From NCBI GenBank assembly GCA_933822405.4, contig CAKOGP040002091.1, positions 168,175-232,174 on the forward strand: a DNA stretch of 64,000 nucleotides. The letters are read 5' to 3'. Shown in pieces: positions 21,901 to 30,215 of this stretch. Under the pieces are notes generated by a model. It worked only from the letters and a program-made list of their open reading frames with translations, searched no databases and was not told where the DNA came from. How positions within the stretch are numbered: position 1 is the stretch's first letter; every line of letters starts with the position of its first letter. This DNA is from Cylindrotheca closterium. Its lineage: Eukaryota > Bacillariophyta > Bacillariophyceae > Bacillariales > Bacillariaceae. The translations under genes were made by a program, and so were the position numbers.

Positions 21901-24711
21901 AAAAAGACCTTTTCCGCAAGTATTCATCATATCATGCCAGAATAGTTCGCTGCCACCAGCTCGGTAAATTTGGTGCAAAGCGAGTTGGGTGTAGTTTGCA
22001 GTATCAACCCTGTAAACAGATTTATCAACTGCGTCGTCAACCAGGCTTCCGATGAATGAGTTGAAATCAAGAATATGATCTGTGAAAGGAAAATTCGGTA
22101 GAGCCTTCTTGGATGCGCTGTCCGACATGGTGAGCGAGCGCAGTCTTGAAATCGACAACAAAATCAGCTCCTTCATCGAAAGAGCTGCAGCATGCGGGGA
22201 TCCACCGGGAAGATACGTAGCCATTTGTGTTCGCGGATCTTCTAGAAGCGGTCGGTCGGGTTTTGCTGATAGTCCCCAATTTCCAGAAGGAACACTGACA
22301 CCAAAGTGGAAGACAAAAGTATAGAATCTCATAACGTATCCAACTGTTCGGGTGTTAAGATGCCCACTTCCATTCTTCACAGCCATTGAAACAAAGTCAA
22401 CGCATGGTTGCATGTGGGTTTGTTGGGTGCCCATCATTGCTACATCGCAGATAACTTGAATGGTGATATCCAACGGTGTGATGCGATTGGAAGACTCCCG
22501 CGAAACCTTAACGTCATTCGAGAAGAAACCTTCCTCAAGGAGTGTAGTAAGTCCTTCAAGGGCCAAGTAGGCTGACCCTCCATGACGAGTGTAGCATGCT
22601 GTGAGAATTGGTAGCAGTACAGCAGCTCGAGCTTGAAACTTAAGAAGTGATCTAGGATCCGTGTCAGCTTCTCCACTTGATACGATTGGAATAAAGCTCA
22701 TGGCTTCCAGGCTTCGTTTCAGAGTTTTGTCTTGTGATGTGGCGCTGTGAAGTGACTGCGCTACAGACCCCATTGAATGCGAACTTTCTTCGGCTGCCGA
22801 CCAAAACGAGAGGTTCGGATCAATTGCCGTAGGATTCGATTCACCCTGCGAAGCCTTGGGACTGTTGAAGAAGGAAGAGAAAGATTCCCTCTCACCACTT
22901 TGTGAAAGCTTTTCCAGATCTGACATCATCGACATACTTCCAGGTGTACCAAGTCCCCCCGCAATAAGTAATGAGGAAGTGACAACTTCCTGGGTGTTCT
23001 GTTGGCGCTTTGGGGTCCCACCAGAGTATTGATAAGTGTTATCAAGACTACTGGGGACCTCGGACAATGAGTTCAACGTTTTCTTGCGAGATGCTTCGAT
23101 CATAGATAGCCGATTGCCAACAGACTTGGGACTCAATAGAGAGTGTGTTGACCTGTCCATGATGTGAAAGTTGCCAACACGGCTTTCAACAACTGTGCCT
23201 CCGGTGCAGTAGTAGGAATTTAGCCTTCGTGTTTTCAGGACCGTGCTGTGCATTGAAAGGACAAGGGGAAGCGGTCGAAGTAGTTCCAAATTGCATAGTC
23301 GCTGTCGGTACGCCAAGAAGACTTCAGATGACGGAGTTTGAATCCCTGCCACGAAATCTCTTGGCGTTCGTTCCAAAACGGTGTAGCCCTGTGGAATGTG
23401 CTCTCCTTCTTTTGGCTGCATAGGAATCAAACCAGTGATCGGATTACCCTCTCTCGATCTACGATAACAAAGAAAGACAGGCTCGCCTCCCTTGTTCAAG
23501 TTAGGAGAAGCATCAGCTTCTTCGCCTTTAGCCTTTTCTTCTGGGGAGTATCGTCGTACAATGCTGTAGCCAGGAGGTACAAACTCTTGTCGCTCTGGGA
23601 AAACAAGTGTCACCGCGGTAACACATGGCCGCTGTGCCGCTCGATCCCAGTTAGGTTCTTTCTTAATGTTGATGTATACAGGTGTCTTCTTGTCGTGAAA
23701 ACAAAACTCTGTGCCTCCAGCCGATTGAGAAATGCGATAGAATCCATTTGGGGGCTTCTCATTGCCATGAGTGATAACGATATCAGTGACTGCGCCAGTC
23801 ATTATGGCATGACTGGCGCCTTCGATTTTCGGAATGCCCTCTGCTTGTTTCAGCACTGATTGCATTAGTGCTTTTCGTGACTTTGCATCAACGGGTGCCA
23901 ATGCAGTTGTAGAAAGATGCCTTGCGTACTCGGAACCATACATTTGAAGCTGTACTTCTTTCTCTTCTTGTCCATTACCGTCGCGTTCACTGCTTTCTCG
24001 TTCGTGATTGAATGATGAGAAGGCGATGCTGACTTCATCACGACCTTCCGCTTCCGTGTGTTTGAAAAATACTGCTTCGTTTGTTGGTGATTTCTGTGTT
24101 GGCTGGGTTCTCTTTCTTCCAAGACTTTTCCATTTAGGAGATTTCTTTTTCTGCTTCAACGATTTGTTCGATTTTGACGCAGATGAAGGAGTTAGCGGGA
24201 TACCATTAGCTTCCTTGGACGGCAAGCTTGGCTTTCCAACCATTTCTAGAGTTCTTGCATACAGAGCAGCGAGAGCCACGTTTCCCATCTTTTGCTCCGA
24301 AATTTTGCACCGTTGATTATATTGTGCCTTCCAAAGATTTGCTGGTGACATATCAGTGCTTGTTGACATACTCGATGTCGCTATTGGTGATGGTGGTAGC
24401 TTCTGAACATGACATTGGGGAGAGAAGTGGTCTTCCAGTTTCGGGGTCCGTTTCGCTGTATTCCATTCTTCGTTGGTCGGAGGGGAATCATTCCAAGAAA
24501 CTTGATCCAAGAGTGCACGAACGAGTTCACATGCAGTCTCCATTCCTGGCTGAGATTGACTTCCTTCATGAGGAGAAACAAGTTTTATTTTGTGTTCATC
24601 AAAAACTTGATTTGGCCCAATCAATGGAAGCAGATTGCTGATTTCAATGGTGAGAGGTTTCTCTCGCTCTTGAAAAATCTCCGGCCATGGTGTCTCTGTC
24701 TCCTGTTTCAT
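18950..24711 (-). CDS. Large ARF guanine-nucleotide exchange factor: MABP-like segment, Sec7 and PH domains (two exons)
   Basis: Exon 1 is 24711-20384 and exon 2 is 20318-18950. The 65-bp intron (GTAAGA...TTCCAG) joins to SIEQG-LRHLLTNGGF and gives 1898 aa. The Sec7 domain lies at about residues 1365-1560. It contains KLPGEAQKIDRIISAFAE, whose Glu is the catalytic finger that expels GDP from ARF, and YILSFAVIMLNTDLH. A PH domain follows at about 1770-1885 (EYRFFLFSDMLIYAK). At about 300-480 is an MABP-like segment with TDIVITHGNEKPPNGFYRIS, PVFLCYRRSREGNPITGL, PQGYTVLERTPRDFV and VFLAYRQRLC. Such beta-prism domains bind acidic membranes in MVB12 and DENN-type GEFs. The region at 550-1300 is helical and may be armadillo-like. 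Expected role: ARF activation on Golgi or endosomes. An in-frame stop lies upstream of the ATG; an additional 5' exon cannot be excluded. Confidence 0.88.
20319..20383 (-). other. Intron inside the Sec7 domain
   Basis: 65-bp GTAAGA-TTCCAG intron, phase 2. It splits the Sec7 domain just before the catalytic LPGE motif. Confidence 0.9.
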
Positions 24712-24920
24712 TGTCCTTTGCTCTAGACTTTCCCCCAGTCTTGGCTATCGTATTGGCATCGTTCGTTGGTATTTTGGTTTGCATCCTATCATCTCACTTT
24801 ACCGGTATTTTGAAAAGCTCGGCGCGCTTGTACGATACTGAAACACGTAGAATTTCTACCGAGCCCACATTTGCTAACGGAAAAACGGGAAATGACCAAA
24901 CCGACTACTGGAGTGACTAC

Positions 24921-26291
24921 CTAAGTACCCATTCTCTCGGCCAAGAAATTGGTTTGGAAGGAATCCAATCTCCATCGCACAACAGTACCACCAGCATGAT
25001 CACCATGGAGATCCAACAGTGCAGCAACTACCTCTGCAGTACACAGCAAAGTTTCACTGTTGCTGCTGCTACGTTCATCATCCCATTTTTCTGTAGCCCC
25101 AAAGCGATCCTTCCATCCACTGAAATCGCCTCGTAAAATGTATTTGGATGGCGGTAAATTGCGTAGACTCAAACGAGGCAAAGTCCATAGTGCTGGTATC
25201 TTTCGATACATGGTCTTGGCCTGTTGCCAAGTTCCATCCAGGACTATATATGTTTTTGGAGTGGTAGGGTCTCCGTTGGTGGCGAAGAAGCCAAAATCAC
25301 TGTTTGCCGTTTCGTCCGAGCCACCTGTCCACAATAGCACTGGCCTCGTCGTTTCTTGTAACAAACTCAGTCGATCTTCAATCTGATCAGTGTCATTGCG
25401 CCCGTTCCAGACCCATCGGTCGACTTGTACGTGCGTCGAAAGAACATCCTCTCTTTCCTCCTTTTTCTTGGCAAAATATAGTTTGTCATCCAGTAACCAG
25501 CCTGTAGCGGTAGCTTTTGCGAATTCAAGACCGTGTTGCAGTAATACTACCCGGATTATGGCTGGAACCTGATGATCGTTGCCGGGTTCAGAATCGTCGT
25601 CAAGTTTCTGAATTGGTTTGATGAAGAGCCCCAAGGTTTTGCGACTCCATTTTTCGTCCATCGCATTGTAGGAATGGATCAGCCACTTTGGCCAAGCCTC
25701 CATTTCTGATTTTCGTATTCTTTTGAATCCACCTCGTTTATACATGCCTTCCAGGTAGGGATTCGCAAAGCAATAGCAGTAGTTGGATGCTGACGGGTCG
25801 CTTGCTGGAGAAAAATCGGCCAGTGCTTCTTTCAACAGTCGCATGGCTATCCTGTGCCTTCGATAGTCTCGAGAGACACATAACGATCGTAGGAATGAAT
25901 ACTTGGAATCCATTTTGGACCTTGTCAATCGAAGTGCTGCCAACACCATCCCCGTGGAGGTTCGATAGATGTAAACAGCATCATTTCGACAATCTTCGTC
26001 CTTCTTTGGTAGAGACGGTACGAGCCTCTTATTTCTCTTTTTGTGAAAATTGTAGCGATAAAAACTTTGAACAGTCTCATTGAATGGGTGACAACACCGT
26101 TCGATGGATAGATCGTGGAGGAGAAGCTCCTGTTCTGCCGACAAGCTGATCTCATTCTTGGTAGTGGCAGTGGTGTCACCATAGTAGAGAACTGAATGCC
26201 GATGGTGGATTGGTGGCATCATGAATGCACCGATTGCAGGTAATTTTATCAGAGACAACAATAAACACAGCCATGAATGAATTGGTTGCAT
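24921..26291 (-). CDS. GNAT acetyltransferase-like plus DTW-domain fusion with plastid-type presequence
   Basis: 456 aa, single exon. The N-terminus is a signal peptide (MQPIHSWLCLLLSLIKLPAI) followed by GA-FMMPP, the diatom plastid-import motif. Residues about 100-195 look like a GNAT fold: AVYIYRTSTGMVLAALRL, then LRSLCVSRDYRRHRIAMRLL (the acetyl-CoA loop, with Arg where the usual Gly stands), then YLEGMYKRGGFKR. Residues about 245-450 form a DTW domain, with YIVLDGTWQQAKTM (DxTW, 352-355), ALWTLPRLSL and LLCTAEVVAALL. DTW enzymes (bacterial TapT, human DTWD1/2) transfer the 3-amino-3-carboxypropyl group of SAM to tRNA uridine. The Cys-rich zinc knuckle that often precedes DTW is absent. 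Inferred role: plastid tRNA acp3U formation, perhaps coupled to an acylation. Confidence 0.85.
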   Translation of the reverse strand: MQPIHSWLCLLLSLIKLPAIGAFMMPPIHHRHSVLYYGDTTATTKNEISLSAEQELLLHDLSIERCCHPFNETVQSFYRYNFHKKRNKRLVPSLPKKDEDCRNDAVYIYRTSTGMVLAALRLTRSKMDSKYSFLRSLCVSRDYRRHRIAMRLLKEALADFSPASDPSASNYCYCFANPYLEGMYKRGGFKRIRKSEMEAWPKWLIHSYNAMDEKWSRKTLGLFIKPIQKLDDDSEPGNDHQVPAIIRVVLLQHGLEFAKATATGWLLDDKLYFAKKKEEREDVLSTHVQVDRWVWNGRNDTDQIEDRLSLLQETTRPVLLWTGGSDETANSDFGFFATNGDPTTPKTYIVLDGTWQQAKTMYRKIPALWTLPRLSLRNLPPSKYILRGDFSGWKDRFGATEKWDDERSSSNSETLLCTAEVVAALLDLHGDHAGGTVVRWRLDSFQTNFLAERMGT

Positions 26292-26567
26292 TGGAACGAG
26301 AATATAGTGTCCTTTACTGGAGGCTTTGTATTGGTGTTGTGTGAGTTATTATCTTTATGGTTGTGATGATTGTGTGCGGAGTACAACTCGTGACTTGGAA
26401 TAATTCATTCATTCACGACGATGAAGACAGTAGGTTCCCGCGAAAACTTCAGTTCCCGCGGGTCTTTCAAGATGTTAACGTTTGAATTTCAAGTAATCAG
26501 TTTTCAAAACCAGTATTGCTCTTTCCATACAACATACAAACAAACAAACGAAAAAGGAAGTAAAAAA
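26292..26567. promoter_or_regulatory. Divergent promoter region (GNAT-DTW / F-box copy 1)
   Basis: 276 bp between divergent starts. It holds the E2F-like sites listed separately and a CAAA-rich leader just before the F-box ATG. Confidence 0.55.
26435..26462. promoter_or_regulatory. E2F-like sites upstream of F-box copy 1
   Basis: TTCCCGCGAAAA (26435-26446) matches the E2F/DP consensus. TTCCCGCGGG follows at 26453-26462, about 105 bp before the ATG. The second site, and the adjoining AAAACTTCAGTT, recur upstream of the tandem paralogue. Binding by E2F is inference. Confidence 0.5.
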
Positions 26568-27641
26568 ATGACGGCTACTACTGCAGAGCATGTTGTAGAT
26601 GATGTTCAACAACAGAACAATGAAACTGTGTTGAAACTTGCACTAGCCTTTCTTTCCATTCGTGATCTATTGGCAGTCTCGGCGGTCAACCATCATTTTC
26701 TGAAACATGTACGCAGTCGGAACGATGTTTGGGTCTGTTTCTATCAAGAATTTGAAAGCTACCATTCATTTCCGTGTTTAGGAGGCGCATTATCTGAAGT
26801 CCATCGCCTGATGATGAGAATTCCGCCTCGAATGCATGGTGACAAGATTGTCCCAGACTCGTTTCGGTTGCACCCGTTGGACAGCGCAGCAAGGCAACAT
26901 GACGATGACGATGATTGGGGTCCCTTGTTGTATTGTATGGAGTGTGGCACTTGTCCATATTGGAATATTGATGATGAATCTGGAGAGCTCCTAGACATCT
27001 TTTTTCGTATGGAAGGGGCCTTCCATCAGGAACATTTGTATTTGCCCAGAGATTTTCCTGTATTCTGTGAAGATTGCAAGGTTTGGCTGTATTCGACGGA
27101 ACATCTCATTGAGCACTGCAAATCAGACGCCCATTTGTTTGCAAGGGAACCTCGCCTTCTTGATCCACGTTGTAAACAAGGTTTTCAGGAACTGAGTGCT
27201 TTTGAAAGGACCAAGGCGCTGACCATCTATCCATTATCAGTGTATGCAGTATTCCGAGAGATTACTATGAGTCCCAGCAGTCAGGAAGAAATTGACGTGA
27301 TCACAAGCAACATTCAGCGCTTGATGCGAAGGGTCGTAACACAGATATTTGGTCCGGAAGATTACGATCCTGATGTTGTATCTGATTGTTGCACCAGCGA
27401 TGTCATTTCAGAATTCTGCATTGATTTCGTAACAGATGCATTCTTTTCCGGTCATGAGTATGCTTTCGTGATCCTCTATGGAGGGTGGCAACCGGAATCC
27501 TTCGAACATCATGGCTTGGGCATCTATCTCCGTACTCGAACTTTCGAATACCTCCTCTCAGACTTTTTTATGAATGATTGGTGCGAATCGTCACTCAGTC
27601 AAACTATCTGCATGTCGAATTTCGATGTGTTCGGAATGTAG
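26568..27641 (+). CDS. F-box protein, tandem copy 1
   Basis: 357 aa from the ATG at 26568. The frame opens upstream to 26421 but crosses the promoter motifs shared with copy 2. The F-box is at about residues 22-66 (VLKLALAFLSIRDLLAVSAV, then NHHFLKHVRSRNDVW), the module that binds SKP1 in SCF ubiquitin ligases. A zinc-finger-like C-x2-C...H...H element lies in the middle (FCEDCKVWLYSTEHLIEH). The rest is shared with copy 2 along the full length, including CKSDAHLFAREPRLLDPRCK against CKSDSHLFAKEPRLIDPRSK. No leucine-rich, kelch or WD repeats are seen, so the substrate-binding part is of unknown fold. Copies 1 and 2 clearly arose by tandem duplication. Confidence 0.85.
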   Translation: MTATTAEHVVDDVQQQNNETVLKLALAFLSIRDLLAVSAVNHHFLKHVRSRNDVWVCFYQEFESYHSFPCLGGALSEVHRLMMRIPPRMHGDKIVPDSFRLHPLDSAARQHDDDDDWGPLLYCMECGTCPYWNIDDESGELLDIFFRMEGAFHQEHLYLPRDFPVFCEDCKVWLYSTEHLIEHCKSDAHLFAREPRLLDPRCKQGFQELSAFERTKALTIYPLSVYAVFREITMSPSSQEEIDVITSNIQRLMRRVVTQIFGPEDYDPDVVSDCCTSDVISEFCIDFVTDAFFSGHEYAFVILYGGWQPESFEHHGLGIYLRTRTFEYLLSDFFMNDWCESSLSQTICMSNFDVFGM

Positions 27642-28052
27642 TTCAATCTCATCATCCATTTTGTATAGTGACTGGTTTATGGATAACGTAACATCTAGAT
27701 TGTGCTGTGATGTGCATGAACGCTCCCATTGGCAAAGGTAAATTCACGTATAAACGACGACCTTCATCTTGTATATGATCCATTTCTGCGCTATACACCG
27801 CTCTTCCGATCCATCTGAGATCATATATCGCTCCTACATCCAATGCGATTCTATGCCAAGGCGCATTCGTGTCTACTGCAAGGTAGAGCAGCCTTCATCC
27901 GACCATCCATATCGGTACAGCCCAACAGTCCCAAAAATAAATCAAGGCTACTGTTGTTTGACTATCTGAGATGGCCTACTGGCGCCTTCCGCTTGGTGTT
28001 CGTCTTGGATCTGTCTGCATGGAGTCTGACCGGTGGGTTGTAGCGTGAAGCT
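27642..28052. other. 3' flank of F-box copy 1, duplicated after copy 2
   Basis: No ORF. Words such as TAGATTGTG..TGTGATGTG, GATCCATTTCTGC and GCATTCGTGT recur in the same order after copy 2 (about 29710-30030). The duplication unit therefore includes roughly 300 bp of downstream sequence. Confidence 0.6.
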
Positions 28053-28178
28053 GGTCTTCCGGGTCAATAGGGGGACCCGGAAGACCAATCTCAGGAATCC
28101 CGTAAACAGGATTTCTGAGACCTGCTTGCCTACTGGGAACCATCGCCGCATAGAAGAAAGGCGATGGTGCCCAACAGG
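28053..28178. other. Cluster of three consecutive stem-loops (possible structured RNA)
   Basis: Stem 1 pairs GGTCTTCCGGGTC (28053-28065) with GACCCGGAAGACC (28074-28086), 13 bp perfect with an 8-nt loop. Stem 2 pairs TCTCAGGAATCC (28089-28100) with GGATTTCTGAGA (28109-28120), 12 bp with one G.U-compatible step and an 8-nt loop. Stem 3 pairs ACCATCGCC (28139-28147) with GGCGATGGT (28160-28168); beyond an A/G mismatch come GGG/CCC, then CCT/AGG (28129-28178), with a 12-nt loop. Stems are separated by only 2 and 8 nt. I recognise no snRNA, SRP, RNase P or tRNA signature. It lies between the two F-box copies. Confidence 0.6.
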
Positions 28179-28269
28179 GTGGGAAAGAAAAATGAATTGA
28201 TATTGATATATAATAGACGTATCAAAATGAGCTGTCCTTGCCACTACCATATCGTAGGAGGGCAATGAA

Positions 28270-28400
28270 GTCAAAGGCCGTGCGGCCTTCGACCGTATAC
28301 CAACTGTAGTCAATGTGATCGAACTTTTGGTACGGTCCACGTTTGACTATAACTCGTGATTCGATAGCTTCATTCCCGAGAAGCTCGAGTTGGTCTCGAG
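28270..28400. repeat. Further short inverted repeats upstream of F-box copy 2
   Basis: AAGGCC-gtgc-GGCCTT, extended by GTC/GAC (28270-28293), and CTCGAG-ttggt-CTCGAG (28384-28400). They are weaker than the main cluster and may or may not belong to it. Confidence 0.4.
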
Positions 28401-28408
28401 TCCAGACT

Positions 28409-28450
28409 AAAACTTCAGTTGAAGTTATATTAATTGATATTTCCCGCGGG
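28409..28450. promoter_or_regulatory. Promoter motifs of F-box copy 2 shared with copy 1
   Basis: AAAACTTCAGTT (28409-28420) and TTCCCGCGGG (28441-28450), about 90 bp before the ATG. Both are also found before copy 1 in the same order. AACTTCA/TTGAAGTT here also forms a small palindrome. Confidence 0.5.
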
Positions 28451-28539
28451 CATTATTATAAAATGCACAAAGAAGAAATTTCAACTTCGCCAAGAAATGA
28501 AACAGAAACAATTTTTTTATAATAAAAAGGGAAGTAAGT

Positions 28540-29679
28540 ATGATGTCGACTGCACATGGCGCTATTATCCCAGAGCAGGACACCCGACAACTAGTACAGA
28601 TCAATGAAATCGTGTTGAAACTTGCACTACCCTTTCTTTCCATTCGTGATTTGTTGGCAGTCTCCGTGGTCAACCATCATTTCTTGCATCATGTCAAAAG
28701 TCGCAACGATGTTTGGTCCTGTTTCCATCAAGAATTTGACAGCCGCCATTCATTCCTAGAATCATCGTGTTCCTGCCGTGGAGGTAAATTGAGTCGAATC
28801 GATCGCCTCATGATGAGAATTCCACCAAGGATCCATGGTGACAAGGTCTCGGTTGACCAAGATAAGTTTCGGCCGCATCCGTTGGACAGCGCAGCAAGGG
28901 AATATGATGATGATGATGACAGGAGTTCATTGATCTATTGCATGGAGTTTGGCAATTGTCCCCATTGGAATATTGATCGTGAATCTGGGGAGCTCTTGGA
29001 TGGCTTTTTCAGGATGGAAGGAACCACCATTCGGGAACTTGTGCCTTTGCCCAGAGAATTTCCCGTATACTGCGAAGATTGCAGGACATGGCTGCATTCG
29101 ACGGAACAACTCATTGAGCATTGCAAATCAGACTCCCATTTGTTTGCAAAGGAGCCCCGCCTTATCGATCCTCGAAGTAAGCAAGGTTTTCAGGAACTGA
29201 GTGCTTTTGAAAAGACCAAGGCACTGACCATTTATCTATTGGCAGTATCTGCGGTATTCCGGGAAATTACCATGAGTCCCGGCAGCCAGGAAGCAATGGA
29301 CTGGTTCACAAGCCTTGTTCATTGTATAATGCAAATGATCTTAAGACAGACAGTTGGTCTGGAAGATCATCATCCTGATGCAATTTCGGATAGTTGGACC
29401 AGAGATGTGATTTCAGAACTCTGCATTGATTACATAACAGATGCATTCCTGTCCGGTGCCACGTGCGCTCACCTGGTTGTCACCTATAACGGGTGGAAAC
29501 CGGCAGCAGGAGAATGTCTTCTTCACGGCTTGGGCATTTATCTCTGCACACAGGCTTCCGACCACCTCCTTGCAGAACTTTTGACTGACGAATTCGAACC
29601 AGCGTACATTCGCGGTCTTTGCATCTCGGCTTTGGAAATGGCCAATGACATCCGTTTAGGATTAGTAGCACAAGAGTGA
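28540..29679 (+). CDS. F-box protein, tandem copy 2
   Basis: 379 aa; the ATG at 28540 is followed by a second ATG codon. The F-box (about residues 27-70) has LALPFLSIRDLLAVSVV and NHHFLHHVKSRNDVW, nearly the same as copy 1. The Zn-finger-like element YCEDCRTWLHSTEQLIEH is also kept. Differences from copy 1 are scattered substitutions plus small indels (for example an insertion around SFLESSCSCRGG), and both frames are intact. That suggests an old duplication with both copies under constraint. The C-terminal third is the most divergent part, which may reflect different targets. Expected role: SCF E3 ligase adaptor; target unknown. Confidence 0.85.
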   Translation: MMSTAHGAIIPEQDTRQLVQINEIVLKLALPFLSIRDLLAVSVVNHHFLHHVKSRNDVWSCFHQEFDSRHSFLESSCSCRGGKLSRIDRLMMRIPPRIHGDKVSVDQDKFRPHPLDSAAREYDDDDDRSSLIYCMEFGNCPHWNIDRESGELLDGFFRMEGTTIRELVPLPREFPVYCEDCRTWLHSTEQLIEHCKSDSHLFAKEPRLIDPRSKQGFQELSAFEKTKALTIYLLAVSAVFREITMSPGSQEAMDWFTSLVHCIMQMILRQTVGLEDHHPDAISDSWTRDVISELCIDYITDAFLSGATCAHLVVTYNGWKPAAGECLLHGLGIYLCTQASDHLLAELLTDEFEPAYIRGLCISALEMANDIRLGLVAQE

Positions 29680-30215
29680 TCAATTCATGTGGATAGTGTA
29701 ACCGATAGATTGTGTCGTGATGTGTCGTGCTGTGCTGTGCGTGAATGATTCCAGTGGTAGAGGAGGTCCATATCTGTCAGGAAACGATGACATGCGGTAC
29801 CTTGTAGTCGACAACACATCGAGCAGACCTTCACCTTGAATGATCCATTTCTGCTAACGCTACTCTTTCGCTATCATCGGTCGCCATTGCGGCTTCCTTA
29901 AGAAAGGGGCCACATAGCAGCGTTCAAGGCACACTCGTGTGTATTACACGGCACCTCTGGTAGTATACCGGAAGCCTTCATAATGACAACAATATATACT
30001 ATACCGGTAAACCTAAAAAATAAAATCTGTGGATCGTTTGATTAACTCGAGTCAGTGAAGCTTCGCGATTGTTCCAACAGAAAAACGCACGATCCAAACA
30101 CCAAGATACTAATATACCGGTATGTACTTTGGAGAATAAACAAGATTATGCTGACAACCTCTTGCACCATTGATTTCACAAGACCCAACTTTCAATCAAG
30201 AGCTTATAGTACAAC
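29680..30215. other. Intergenic: duplicated 3' flank and DUF262-gene upstream region
   Basis: The first half is homologous to the 3' flank of F-box copy 1. The second half holds two TACCGGTA palindromes (30002-30009, 30115-30122). No supported gene. Confidence 0.55.

Noticed and set aside
24687..25136. 149-aa plus-strand frame with an N-terminal hydrophobic stretch resembling a signal anchor
   Set aside because: It overlaps the start of the Sec7 gene and the 3' end of the GNAT-DTW gene in antisense, and nothing beyond the hydrophobic stretch looks conserved.
27948..28340. 130-aa minus-strand frame across the stem-loop cluster
   Set aside because: Its apparent coding sequence is made largely of inverted-repeat arms and it has no recognisable domain.
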